Notes under the pieces: generated by a model | Databases searched by the model: none | Told to the model about the DNA's origin: nothing | Seen by the model: only the letters and a program-made list of their open reading frames with translations | Made by a program: the position numbers and the translations under genes | Source: Saprospiraceae bacterium | Lineage (GTDB): Bacteria; Bacteroidota; Bacteroidia; Chitinophagales; Saprospiraceae | Length of the DNA: 39,170 nucleotides | Direction of reading: 5' to 3' | Assembly (NCBI GenBank): GCA_026989035.1 | Contig: JALSKB010000202.1 | Coordinates: 1 to 39,170, forward strand | Shown here: positions 15,472 to 23,507 of the stretch, in pieces | Position numbering within the stretch: the stretch's first letter is position 1 | Layout: every line of letters starts with the position of its first letter

Positions 15472-16170
15472 ATGCTGCTCTGGACGGCTTTTACCATCGG
15501 TTTATTGGGTAGCGTACATTGCGTGGGTATGTGTGGCCCCATTGCTTTGGCCCTGCCTTACGGCAAACAAAGCCGCGCTTTGGCCGTGTTCAACGCCTTG
15601 CAATACAACTTGGGGCGGGTTTTTACTTACATGCTTTTGGGCTTGCTTTTCGGATTTATCGGTCAGGGTGTTTTTTTGGCAGGCTATCAATCGGCCCTGT
15701 CTGTCGTTTTGGGTTTGCTGATGTTCTTCCTGGCTTTCTTTTCGCTCAACCTGGAAAAGTATCTGGTACACAGTTCTTTCTTTGGTCGCGCTTTGCAAAA
15801 GCTCAAAACCTCTTTGGCCCGTTTGCTCAAGGTAGATAGCAGGCCTTCCTTTTTTCTCATCGGTTTGCTCAACGGCTTGCTGCCTTGTGGCTTGGTGTAC
15901 ATGGCTGTAGTCGGAGCCGTATCAACGGGAAATGTGCTCATGGCCTCCTTGTATATGGGGCTTTTCGGTTTAGGAACCTTGCCTTTGATGCTGGCTACCT
16001 CTTTGGCAGGCCATTTGGCCAGTTTGCGCTTCCGCAAATACTTGCAGCGATTGCTGCCTCTGCTGCTGGTGACCATGGGAGTTCTCTTTCTGCTCAGGGG
16101 GCTCAACTTCCACCTTCCGGCAGATTTTTATCTCTGGGATGCCTTACACGACCCGCCTATGTGTCATTGA
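15472..16170 (+). CDS. SafE/DsbD_2-type membrane protein of the cbb3 locus
   Basis: A 232-residue protein with about six membrane helices. The N-terminus carries HCVGMCGP (about residues 16-23) and the second half repeats the pattern with GLLPCGLVY. This belongs to the DsbD_2 group often labelled sulfite exporter TauE/SafE, whose members beside cco or cytochrome genes are thought to handle copper or thiols. Position as last gene of the cbb3 locus, one nucleotide after ccoH, supports a role in oxidase copper supply; sulfite export is unlikely. The C-terminus is His/Met-rich (DPPMCH) and may bind metal, which is inference. It converges on the RND operon, with a terminator hairpin between them. 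Confidence 0.8.
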   Translation: MLLWTAFTIGLLGSVHCVGMCGPIALALPYGKQSRALAVFNALQYNLGRVFTYMLLGLLFGFIGQGVFLAGYQSALSVVLGLLMFFLAFFSLNLEKYLVHSSFFGRALQKLKTSLARLLKVDSRPSFFLIGLLNGLLPCGLVYMAVVGAVSTGNVLMASLYMGLFGLGTLPLMLATSLAGHLASLRFRKYLQRLLPLLLVTMGVLFLLRGLNFHLPADFYLWDALHDPPMCH

Positions 16171-16174
16171 AAAA

Positions 16175-16216
16175 GAGAGCCTCAGCCCGGAACTAACTCA
16201 GCAGCCCGGGCTGAGG
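16175..16216 (-). terminator. Hairpin terminator at the end of the RND operon
   Basis: Arms 16180-16190 and 16206-16216 pair perfectly over 11 bp with a 15-nt loop. Read on the minus strand, the stem is followed by CTCTC and five Ts, so it fits a rho-independent terminator for the adaptor gene. It may also stop transcripts arriving from the cco side. Confidence 0.7.
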
Positions 16217-16227
16217 AGCAAGTGACC

Positions 16228-17460
16228 TTACTGGTCGTGCTCCATCTCTCCTTTCTTCATCTCGGAAAACAGGTAATAGGCACTGTTCAGGGCAATTTCC
16301 GTTTCTTCGGGTAAGGTGTTGAACAATTTGACAGCTACCCATCCATCTACGCGAATGCCGGGTACGGCTTCTACCGGATAGAACTGCCACTCACCTTTTT
16401 CATCAGCGGGCTTTTTGGCGGTAAAGAAAAAGTAGCGGTTGCCATCCCGTACCAGGGCTTCTTCCGGAAGGGCATAGGTCTTTTCATCTTCAGTGATGAT
16501 GCGAGCACGAACGTAAGTGCCCGGAATCAGCAAGTCCCGTTTGTTTTCAATTTCCGCATGCATGTGCAGGGCTTTGGGGTCTTCTTCAAAAGCCTTGCCA
16601 ATGGCGTGTATGGTCGCTTCCAATTCTTCATCGGGCAAGGTCTCAATGTAGAATTTGACGCGCTGCCCCTCTTTGACCTTGTACATGTCTTTTTCAAAGA
16701 CCATGATGTCCACGTGGATGCGCTCGTTGTTGACGATGTCGAACATAGGCGTTTCCGGCTGAACATACTGCCCCATGGTTATCAGCACTTTTCTGACGTA
16801 ACCGGGTACGGGGCTTAATACGGGAATGCTCTGATAGAACTCGTTTTTTTGTACCCGTTCGGGATTCATGCCCAGCATGCGAAGGCGGGCTTCCAAGCCC
16901 TTTAGCTCAGCTTCCAGGGCAGCCCGGGCAGCTTTAGCTTCTTCGAAGACTTTGGCGGAAGCCACCTTTTTCTCATACAACTCCTTTTGCCGGAGATACT
17001 CCTGCTCCAAAACCGGCAGGCGATGCCAGCGGTCGAGGTAGTCCATTTGGAGCTGCAGCAAATCGGGGTGGCGCAAACGCGCCAGGACCTGCCCTTTTCG
17101 CACCTTATCGCCTTCTACCACTTCAATGGAGGCTATGCTGGCTCCAATCAAAGGCGTAACCAAGGCCTGGTTTTGGGGAAAAAGGTCCAGCTCTCCGGAG
17201 GCTTCCACATAAGAGCTCATGTTGCGCATGGGCATAGGGCCTGTTTTGATGCCCAGAATTTCTACCTGCTTTGCACTGAGGTGAACTTCTTCGGCTTCTT
17301 CTGCATGTTGGCCTTCCTTTGCTTCAGCAGGAGTCTCGATTTTTTTACCCGAGGCTGCTTCACAGGAAGACAAAAAGAGGCTGCCTCCCAAGAGTAGGAA
17401 GAAGGCCAGGTTTAGGAAAAATTGAGCAGCTAAGGCTCGGAAATTTATGTTCGTTTTCAT
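16228..17460 (-). CDS. Heavy-metal RND efflux adaptor lipoprotein (CzcB/CusB type)
   Basis: Periplasmic adaptor that bridges the inner-membrane RND pump and the outer-membrane channel. The 410-residue product has a lipobox (FLSSC, C33) and should be anchored to a membrane. The order is typical: a barrel-sandwich half (LVTPLIGASIASIEVVEGDK), a helical hairpin at about 135-195, the returning lipoyl-like half (SPVPGYVRKVLITMGQYV), and beta-barrel domains. The linker at 36-60 is rich in Glu, Ala and His (QHAEEAEEVHLSAKQ) and might bind metal. The gene follows the pump gene by 12 nt. The metal cannot be read from the sequence. Confidence 0.88.
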   Translation of the reverse strand: MKTNINFRALAAQFFLNLAFFLLLGGSLFLSSCEAASGKKIETPAEAKEGQHAEEAEEVHLSAKQVEILGIKTGPMPMRNMSSYVEASGELDLFPQNQALVTPLIGASIASIEVVEGDKVRKGQVLARLRHPDLLQLQMDYLDRWHRLPVLEQEYLRQKELYEKKVASAKVFEEAKAARAALEAELKGLEARLRMLGMNPERVQKNEFYQSIPVLSPVPGYVRKVLITMGQYVQPETPMFDIVNNERIHVDIMVFEKDMYKVKEGQRVKFYIETLPDEELEATIHAIGKAFEEDPKALHMHAEIENKRDLLIPGTYVRARIITEDEKTYALPEEALVRDGNRYFFFTAKKPADEKGEWQFYPVEAVPGIRVDGWVAVKLFNTLPEETEIALNSAYYLFSEMKKGEMEHDQ

Positions 17461-17472
17461 GGTGATTTTGTT

Positions 17473-20400
17473 TTAGAGACCCAACAAATACTCCAAGTCG
17501 ATTTGCGCCTGGTGGTAGCCGTTGAGGGCGTTCAGGTAATCCAGTCTGATTTGGAGAGCCTGGCGGGCATTTTGAAAAAATTCCACGTAGTCGATAGCTC
17601 CGGCAGAGAAAGCAGTCTGAGCCGTTTGCATGATCAAATCGGCTTGAGGCAGGGCCTGCTCCCGATAGTAGTGCAGGCTGCTTTCGTATTTACGTAGAGC
17701 TTGCAGAGCTTTTTCGTAGGTGGTGAGCAGTGTGCTTTGCATATAGGCAGCTTCTGTCTCGACTTGTTGTCGTTCGAGTTCGAGCATCTGTAAACGGGCT
17801 TTGTAGGGTTTTCCAAACAAGGGTACGGAAACCCCCATTTGCACAGCCGAAAAGCGGTTTGTCCAATCGGCTATTTCTCTACTTGCGGTCTCAGTGCCCA
17901 AATGAGATTGGTTGAAATAGCCCAGGGAAAAAACCGGCTTGCGGGCAGCCCGCTCTATGGCTAAACGGGCTTCAGCAACGGCTATGCCGTCTTGTGCATA
18001 GCGCAAAGAGGGATTGGCAAGTAATTGGGTTGAGTCAACCGGCAGGCTCGCTTCTCCGTCCATGAGAGCCGGAGGTGTAAAGTGAGCGTCATGTCCTGCC
18101 CCGGTAAGCAGGCGAAGCTCCTGCTCCGTCATAGCGATGTCGGCTCGTAGCATTTGAACAGCATTGCTCACTTCCATTTTGCGGGTTTCGGCAGCGGCTT
18201 TCGCCAAATAGCCGGTTTCTCCCGTTTGATAGCGCAAATTGGCTGCTCGGAGAAACTCGCCGTACAAACTGTCTTGTCGCAAGAGCTGTCTTTGGCGCTC
18301 TTGCAAATAGCTCAGGCGATACCAAGCTCGTTTGATGTCGCGGCGCAAATCGTTTTCGGTCATTTCCAAAAGCCTGTACTCCTGTTGAGCGCGTTTGGAT
18401 ATCCACGCTTTGCGGGCTTTGTAATAGGCCGGTAGGGCGAACTCCTGATTTACTTCGAAAATCAAGTCGTTGCGATAGCTGTTGTATTGGCCGTATTGCA
18501 AGGAGAAAGAAGTGCCGGGCAAGAGGTTTGCTGTTTGGATTTCAGCCTGTCGGGCTTCAACGCCCAAACGCTTTGCCTGAACAAAGCCGTTGTTTTCTAA
18601 GCCCATTTGCAGCACTTCATCCAGGTCGCGCAAAACGGGGCTTGTTTGCTGGGCTTTCAATTTGCCGAAAGGCAAAGCAAAAAGCAGAAATATGGCTAAA
18701 GCCGAGCTGACTGTCTTCAAGTTGTTGCCTCTTGTCTGGCGGCTTTCAACCCAGCGATAAATGACAGGTAGAACGAACAAAGTCAGTAGGGTTGCCGTGA
18801 TCATGCCGCCGATAACTACTGTTGCCAAAGGGCGCTGCACTTCAGCCCCTGCAGAGGTGGACACGGCCATGGGCAGAAAACCCAGAACATCCGTCAAAGC
18901 TGTCAAGAGGATGGGGCGGATTCTCCTGCGAGCGCCTTGTCGGATGCGCAAGTTCAAATCACCTGCTCCTTTGCGCTTCAATTCGTTCCAGCCATTGATG
19001 AGCACCAGGCCGTTGAGTACGGCGACGCCAAAAAGGACGATGAAACCCACTCCGGCCGAGATGCTAAAGGACATGCCCCTGAGCCAAAGGGAAAACACGC
19101 CGCCTATGGCAGCCAGGGGAATGGTCAGGTAGATCATGGCCGTTTGCTTAAAGGATTTCAGCGCAAAGAAAATGAGCAGGAAAACCAAACCCAGGGCAAT
19201 GGGGACGACCAGCTGAAGACGGGCAATGGCGCGCTCAAAATTTTCAAAAGCGCCTCCATAGCGAATGTAGTAGCCGGGGGGCAGTGTGAGGTTTGCGTCC
19301 AATCTTTCCCGAATGTCCTCCACCACAGACTTCAAGTCTCTGCCCCGGATGTTTACACCGACGTAAATCCTGCGGTTGGTGTTGTCCCGACTGATTTGCA
19401 TGGGGCCGGGCAAGTAGTCTATCTGCGCTACCTCCTTGAGCGGCATTTGCTTTCCATTTGGCAGGTTGATGTACAACATTTGCAAATCCTCTATGCCCTT
19501 TCTATGTTCTTCATCCAGCCTGACGACCAAATCAAATCGCTTTTCCCCTTCAAAGATGACTCCGGCTTTACCACCGGCAAAAGCCGATTCCACCAAGGTG
19601 TTCAGTTCCCTGATGTTCAGGCCGTATTGAGCGAGCTTGTTGCGCTCGTACTTCACCGTAATCTGAGGCAAGCCGCTGGTAGCTTCGACCTTCATGTCCC
19701 CCACTCCCGGTATGCCGGCGATAATCTTGCTCATTTCTTCGGCCTTGGCTGCCAGCACATCCAGGTCTTCTCCAAACAGTTTTACGGCAATGTCTTCTCG
19801 TACTCCGGAGATCAACTCATTGAAACGCATCTCGATGGGCTGACTAAATTCGTAGGCCACGCCCGGAACCTGCTCAATGACTTTCTTCATCTTCTCAATC
19901 AACTCTTCTTTGGTCTCTGCGCTAACCCACTCTTCTTTGGGTTTGAGAATGACGAAGCAGTCTGCAAAATCCATGGGCATGGGGTCGGTGGGCAGGTCGG
20001 CCACGCCGATGCGGCTCAGGGCATGCTCAACCTCGGGGAAGTTGTCCATGACCAGTTTTTCCACCTTGGTGCTGGTCTCAACCATCTCGCTTAGAGAGCT
20101 GCCCGGTTTGAGGATGATGTGAAAAGCCAGGTCGCCTTCATCCAGTTGAGGAACGAATTCCCCCCCCATGCGGGAGAAAGTAAAAGCGGCAGCTGAGAAT
20201 AAAATCAAGGCTATGGAAATGACCACAGCCGGTTTTTTTAGGGCTTTCGCCAAAAACGGCTCATAGCGATCTTCCAGCCAATGCACGAAGCGATCTCCCC
20301 AAGAAGGTTTTTCCTTGGCTTTCATGTCTAAGAACCAAGCAGACATCATGGGTACATAAGTCAGGCAAAGAATCATTACACCCATCATGGCGAACATGAA

Positions 20401-21840
20401 GGTCAATGCCATAGGCTTGAACATCTTGCCCTCTACGCCCTGTAAAGCCAAGATGGGAATGAAGACAATCAAAATGATCAATTGGCCAAAAAAGGCGGAG
20501 TTCATCATTTTGGAAGAAGCTTGAAAAGCCGTTTTGTCCTTTAAAGCCTGGTCGAGCTTTCCGCCTTTTAGCAATTTTTGGTGCAACAGAAAAACCGTGC
20601 TCTCGACGATGATGACGGCTCCGTCCACAATGATTCCAAAGTCTATGGCACCCAAGCTCATCAAATTGGCCCAGACATCGAAGAAGTTCATCATGATGAA
20701 GGCAAAGAGCAAAGAAAGCGGGATGGTCGAAGCGACAATGAGGCCACCCCTCCAGTTGCCCAGCAGGAAGATTAGGACGAAGATGACGATCAGCGCTCCT
20801 TCCAGGAGGTTGTTGCTTACCGTGGATGTGGTGTTGGCAATGAGTTTGCTTCGGTCGAGAAAGGGTTCAATGCGCACGCCCTCGGGCAGAGATTTTTGGA
20901 TTTCCTGCATGCGCTCCTTTACCGCTGTAATCACCTCATTCGAGTTTGCTCCTTTGAGCATGAGTATCATGCCACCCACGGCTTCGCCCCGACCGTCTTT
21001 TGTAACGGCTCCGTAGCGTATGACTTTGCCATAGCGCACCTGAGCTACGTCCTTAATCGTGATGGGCCTGCCGTTGATGTTTTTCACCACGATGTTTTTG
21101 AGGTCTTCGAGATTGCGTGCCAGTCCTTCGCCCCGGATGAAATTGGCCTGGTGGTTTTTTTCGATATAGGCCCCACCGGTATTTTGGTTGTTGTCTTCCA
21201 GCGCTCGAAATACATCGGAAATAGTCAGGCCGATGGCACGCAATTCATCGGGGTTGACAGCTATCTCGTATTGCTTTCTGTAGCCACCAAAGCCATTGAC
21301 TTCTACCACACCGGGGACCATGGCCATTTGTCTGCGCACGATCCAGTCTTGGATGCTGCGCAGATCAACAGCGGAGTACTGCTCTTGATAAGCAGAATCC
21401 ACTTCCAGGGTGTACTGCAAAATTTCACCCAAACCCGTGGATATGGGGCCGATAAAAGGTTCGCCAAAACCTCGGGGAATTTCCTCTTTGACTTCAGTGA
21501 GCTTTTCGGCAACCAGCTGGCGCGGAAGATAGGTGCCCATTTTGTCTTCAAAGACTACGGTTACCACCGACAAACCAAAGCGGGAAATGGAGCGAATTTC
21601 AATGACCCCCGGTAAGTTGGCCATGGCTACTTCTACCGGATAAGTTACGAATTGCTCAATGTCTTCCGTCCCTAAATTGGGAGCCAGGGTGATGACTTGC
21701 ACCTGATTGTTGGTGATGTCGGGCACAGCATCCAAAGGAACTTGTGTCATGCTCCACAGACCCCCTCCGATCCATGCCAGGATGAGCAAGCCAATGATGA
21801 GCTTGTTCCTTATGGAAAAGGAAATGATTTGATCAATCAT
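17473..21840 (-). CDS. CzcA-type heavy-metal RND pump fused to a TolC-family outer-membrane domain
   Basis: A 1455-residue protein. Residues 1-1035 form a complete RND pump of the heavy-metal (HME) group, exporting metal ions from the periplasm or cytoplasm by proton exchange. Residues about 1065-1455 are an outer-membrane efflux (TolC/CzcC) domain with its two long coiled-coil halves. The proton-relay helix reads DFGIIVDGAVIIVE (D400, D406, E413), the pattern of CzcA-like pumps for Co, Zn, Cd or Ni, not the AIGxMVDAA pattern of CusA. The junction (about 1040-1062; 18720-18655) holds a signal-peptide-like stretch ending in KLKAQQ. The gene precedes the adaptor. Copies of the 13-bp motif lie at 18196, 18661 and 20242. 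Confidence 0.92.
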   Translation of the reverse strand: MIDQIISFSIRNKLIIGLLILAWIGGGLWSMTQVPLDAVPDITNNQVQVITLAPNLGTEDIEQFVTYPVEVAMANLPGVIEIRSISRFGLSVVTVVFEDKMGTYLPRQLVAEKLTEVKEEIPRGFGEPFIGPISTGLGEILQYTLEVDSAYQEQYSAVDLRSIQDWIVRRQMAMVPGVVEVNGFGGYRKQYEIAVNPDELRAIGLTISDVFRALEDNNQNTGGAYIEKNHQANFIRGEGLARNLEDLKNIVVKNINGRPITIKDVAQVRYGKVIRYGAVTKDGRGEAVGGMILMLKGANSNEVITAVKERMQEIQKSLPEGVRIEPFLDRSKLIANTTSTVSNNLLEGALIVIFVLIFLLGNWRGGLIVASTIPLSLLFAFIMMNFFDVWANLMSLGAIDFGIIVDGAVIIVESTVFLLHQKLLKGGKLDQALKDKTAFQASSKMMNSAFFGQLIILIVFIPILALQGVEGKMFKPMALTFMFAMMGVMILCLTYVPMMSAWFLDMKAKEKPSWGDRFVHWLEDRYEPFLAKALKKPAVVISIALILFSAAAFTFSRMGGEFVPQLDEGDLAFHIILKPGSSLSEMVETSTKVEKLVMDNFPEVEHALSRIGVADLPTDPMPMDFADCFVILKPKEEWVSAETKEELIEKMKKVIEQVPGVAYEFSQPIEMRFNELISGVREDIAVKLFGEDLDVLAAKAEEMSKIIAGIPGVGDMKVEATSGLPQITVKYERNKLAQYGLNIRELNTLVESAFAGGKAGVIFEGEKRFDLVVRLDEEHRKGIEDLQMLYINLPNGKQMPLKEVAQIDYLPGPMQISRDNTNRRIYVGVNIRGRDLKSVVEDIRERLDANLTLPPGYYIRYGGAFENFERAIARLQLVVPIALGLVFLLIFFALKSFKQTAMIYLTIPLAAIGGVFSLWLRGMSFSISAGVGFIVLFGVAVLNGLVLINGWNELKRKGAGDLNLRIRQGARRRIRPILLTALTDVLGFLPMAVSTSAGAEVQRPLATVVIGGMITATLLTLFVLPVIYRWVESRQTRGNNLKTVSSALAIFLLFALPFGKLKAQQTSPVLRDLDEVLQMGLENNGFVQAKRLGVEARQAEIQTANLLPGTSFSLQYGQYNSYRNDLIFEVNQEFALPAYYKARKAWISKRAQQEYRLLEMTENDLRRDIKRAWYRLSYLQERQRQLLRQDSLYGEFLRAANLRYQTGETGYLAKAAAETRKMEVSNAVQMLRADIAMTEQELRLLTGAGHDAHFTPPALMDGEASLPVDSTQLLANPSLRYAQDGIAVAEARLAIERAARKPVFSLGYFNQSHLGTETASREIADWTNRFSAVQMGVSVPLFGKPYKARLQMLELERQQVETEAAYMQSTLLTTYEKALQALRKYESSLHYYREQALPQADLIMQTAQTAFSAGAIDYVEFFQNARQALQIRLDYLNALNGYHQAQIDLEYLLGL
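18661..18676 (+). repeat. Representative of the 13-bp iterated motif TTTGSCGAAAGSC (13 copies)
   Basis: Form TTTGGCGAAAGCC occurs at 2956, 4539, 13973 and 26957 on the plus strand and at 6404, 18196 and 20242 on the minus strand (leftmost base given). Form TTTGCCGAAAGGC occurs at 18661 and 35633 on the plus strand and at 1199, 4343, 8185 and 32449 on the minus strand. The copy here and that at 32446-32461 extend to a perfect 6-bp stem around GAAA. Near relatives lie at 26485-26500 (TTTCCC-GAAA-GGGAAA), 34581-34592, and as TTTTGCGAAAGC near 2469, 9127, 33658 and 36013. Confidence 0.85.
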
Positions 21841-21994
21841 TGTTGTTTTTTATTTGTTTGCAAGATTGCTGCTGCGGTTGAGTGTTGCAGGGTTAACCTG
21901 CTTGTCTCCAAGGCAGCTAATCAGTACATAGTTCGAATTGTGAATCAGGCCGTGAGAAAAAATGGGCCTGGAGTAAAGAGCGCTTTAAAACAGC
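21841..21994. other. Gap inside the RND operon with weak inverted repeats
   Basis: 154 bp between the small secreted protein gene and the pump gene. It holds a short GCAGG/CCTGC hairpin near 21887-21901 and a CAGGCC/GGCCTG inverted repeat near 21946-21970. No TAnnTTTG box is visible upstream of the pump, so the pump probably relies on the promoter at 22519. Confidence 0.4.
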
Positions 21995-22513
21995 TCAAAG
22001 CATGGCGGGGAAACAGGGAGGACCTCGTCTGGAAACAGATGAGGCAAAAAGAGCGGAGTTACGCTCTTTGGGAGGAAAGGAGAAAGTTGCTTCCGGCCGG
22101 TTTGCAGCAAAGAGGATATCGAAAACTTCCTCTTTGAACAATAGGGGCAGGAGTAAATTTTTAGATGAATGAATTGAACAAAGCCTGGGTTTGAGCCAGG
22201 GGGAAGGGAGCAATTGGGCGTCCAAATCGCATCCACCGTCCGGGTCGTGTAGCTCTATGAGGTACTCAAAGAGAAACTCCCAGAAGCTTGCCGGCGCAGA
22301 ATCGCTGATCTGAAGTAAAAAGCGTTCTACATCGAGTAGATGAAATTCCGATAAGTGATGCAGAAGGAGGTGGTCGCTGCTGTTGTTTTGTTCTGTGATT
22401 TGTAAGTGACAGGCATGTTCGCTCTCTCTTTCGTAAAAGAGGAAATTGTGTGCATAGCCCGAAAAATAGACAAGCAGCAAAAAAGAAGAAAGTATGAAGC
22501 GACGGAGCTGCAT
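21995..22513 (-). CDS. Hypothetical secreted protein heading the RND operon
   Basis: I do not recognise a family. The 172-residue product starts with a clear signal peptide (basic start, hydrophobic residues 6-20, cleavage near YAH). The mature part is rich in His and Leu early on (DHLLLHHLSEFHLLDVERF), with an Asp-rich loop HDPDGGCDLD in the middle and a Pro-rich end. Histidine, cysteine and acidic residues in a secreted protein in front of a metal pump suggest metal sensing or buffering in the periplasm, but this is inference. It has its own promoter match right at the start codon (22519-22548). The last part, with SVSRRGPPC, could be less conserved. The reading frame is open and consistent over its full length. 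Confidence 0.6.
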   Translation of the reverse strand: MQLRRFILSSFLLLVYFSGYAHNFLFYERESEHACHLQITEQNNSSDHLLLHHLSEFHLLDVERFLLQISDSAPASFWEFLFEYLIELHDPDGGCDLDAQLLPSPWLKPRLCSIHSSKNLLLPLLFKEEVFDILFAANRPEATFSFPPKERNSALFASSVSRRGPPCFPAML

Positions 22514-22518
22514 GGGTG

Positions 22519-22548
22519 CAAAGATACTAAATTTTTGTAAGTGCGAAA
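22519..22548 (-). promoter_or_regulatory. Candidate promoter of the RND operon, abutting the start codon
   Basis: On the minus strand, TTTC (22548-22545), an 18-nt spacer and TATCTTTG (22526-22519) resemble the Bacteroidota promoter. Only 5 nt separate the box from the ATG at 22513, so the transcript would be leaderless or nearly so. Confidence 0.5.
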
Positions 22549-22756
22549 GTCGGGCAAGAACTGGTGAAAACTTACTTCTTGAGGCCCAAAGGGCCGGAGC
22601 GCTTGTTCGAAGTATTAACGAAATTGGTCAAACTGAAATTTTAGGGCATTTTGTAGGCAAAGGAAGGATCTGTTTGGCGAAAAAATGCGACCTTTGTGTC
22701 CGCTTTACGGCAAGTTCAGTAAGGCGCCATGTATTAACCAAATAAACCAAGCCAAA

Positions 22757-23311
22757 ATGAAGATTAAAAAGAGAATTTTGGGTATAGGACAGACCTTTCC
22801 CGAATTCAAAAAACAGGCAGTAGTCTCTACGGAACCGGGCAAAGAGTTCAAAGAAATAAGCTCCGATGAACTGAGGGGCAAGTGGTTTGTGATGTTTTGG
22901 TGGCCCAAGGACTTCACCTTTGTGTGCCCTACGGAAATTGAGTCTTTCAACAAGCATTACGACGACTTTGCCCAACGCGATGCGGTTCTTCTGGGAGCTT
23001 CTACCGACTCGGAATTCGTACATCTGGCCTGGCGCAGGGAGCACCCTGGTTTGCGCGAGCTGCGTTTTCCCATGATTGCAGATACCTCTAAATCGCTGGC
23101 CAATGATTTGGGCATACTCGAAGCCAATGAAGGCATAGCTTATCGAGCTACGTTTATTGTGGATCCCGAAGGCATCATTCGTTGGGTGAACCTCAACGAC
23201 CTGAGTGTGGGGCGCAATGTCCATGAAGTCGTGCGCGTGCTGGAAGCCCTGCAAACCGGAGAGCTTACTCCCTGCGACTGGGAGCCGGGCCAACCGACAC
23301 TTCAAGTGTAA
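22757..23311 (+). CDS. Peroxiredoxin, AhpC/Prx family, 2-Cys
   Basis: Thiol peroxidase that reduces hydrogen peroxide and organic hydroperoxides in the cytoplasm. From the ATG at 22757 it has 184 residues. The peroxidatic cysteine C57 lies in DFTFVCPTEI and the resolving cysteine C173 in LTPCDW near the C-terminus, so it is a typical 2-Cys enzyme. The motif is TPCDW where AhpC has EPCP. No AhpF or thioredoxin gene is adjacent, so the electron donor is unknown. It is divergent from the RND operon; the 243 bp between holds a GACCTTTG at 22689 that is one base off a -7 box. An earlier in-frame start would add 24 unlike residues. The gene ends in a strong terminator hairpin. Confidence 0.9.
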   Translation: MKIKKRILGIGQTFPEFKKQAVVSTEPGKEFKEISSDELRGKWFVMFWWPKDFTFVCPTEIESFNKHYDDFAQRDAVLLGASTDSEFVHLAWRREHPGLRELRFPMIADTSKSLANDLGILEANEGIAYRATFIVDPEGIIRWVNLNDLSVGRNVHEVVRVLEALQTGELTPCDWEPGQPTLQV

Positions 23312-23314
23312 AAA

Positions 23315-23347
23315 AGATAGGGAAAGTTTTATCACTTTCTCCTATCT
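23315..23347 (+). terminator. Terminator hairpin after the peroxiredoxin gene
   Basis: AGATAGG (23315-23321) pairs with CCTATCT (23341-23347) and GAAAG (23322-23326) with CTTTC (23335-23339), with one bulged T and an 8-nt loop. An A run precedes the stem. The right arm contains most of the TATCTTTG box of the tRNA promoter. Confidence 0.7.
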
Positions 23348-23350
23348 TTG
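23343..23350 (+). promoter_or_regulatory. Candidate -7 box of the tRNA gene
   Basis: TATCTTTG is an exact TAnnTTTG match, 25 nt before the first base of the tRNA. No clear TTTG lies 19-21 nt upstream. The box overlaps the terminator of the preceding gene. Confidence 0.5.
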
Positions 23351-23375
23351 CCTTTCGAAAGCTCTTTAAGAGCGC

Positions 23376-23449
23376 GGTCCCATAGCTCAGTTGGTTAGAG
23401 CAACTGACTCATAATCAGTAGGTCGCAGGTTCAAGTCCTGCTGGGACCA
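23376..23449 (+). tRNA. tRNA with CAU anticodon (Met or lysidine-modified Ile2)
   Basis: The 74-nt sequence folds into a full cloverleaf: acceptor stem 23376-23382 with 23442-23448, D arm from 23385, anticodon stem 23403-23407 with 23415-23419, anticodon CAT at 23410-23412, T stem 23425-23429 with 23437-23441, discriminator A at 23449. CCA is not encoded. The first pair is G-C, so it is not an initiator. The acceptor has C4-G69 and C5-G68, which favour lysidine synthase recognition in E. coli tRNA-Ile2, and the GGTCGC-AGGTTCAAGTCC part resembles Ile2 more than elongator Met. Ile2 is therefore a serious alternative. Confidence 0.95.
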
Positions 23450-23462
23450 CATAAAGACAAAC

Positions 23463-23492
23463 ACACAGGCTGTGCGCAAGCGCAGCCTGTGT
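23463..23492 (+). other. Hairpin between the tRNA and holB
   Basis: Perfect 10-bp arms 23463-23472 and 23483-23492 enclose TGCGCAAGCG, which can itself fold in another register. It lies 13 nt after the tRNA and 15 nt before holB. With no T run it could mark the processed 3' end of the tRNA transcript or shape the holB leader. Confidence 0.55.
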
Positions 23493-23507
23493 TGTATAGC
23501 ACGCATC

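Noticed and set aside
15472-16170. Sulfite exporter as the function of the last cco-locus gene
   Set aside because: The HCVGMCGP motif and position after ccoH fit the DsbD_2 copper/thiol group better than sulfite transport.
18937-20094. 385-codon antisense open frame over the RND pump
   Set aside because: A shadow frame; the minus-strand pump is intact and conserved throughout.
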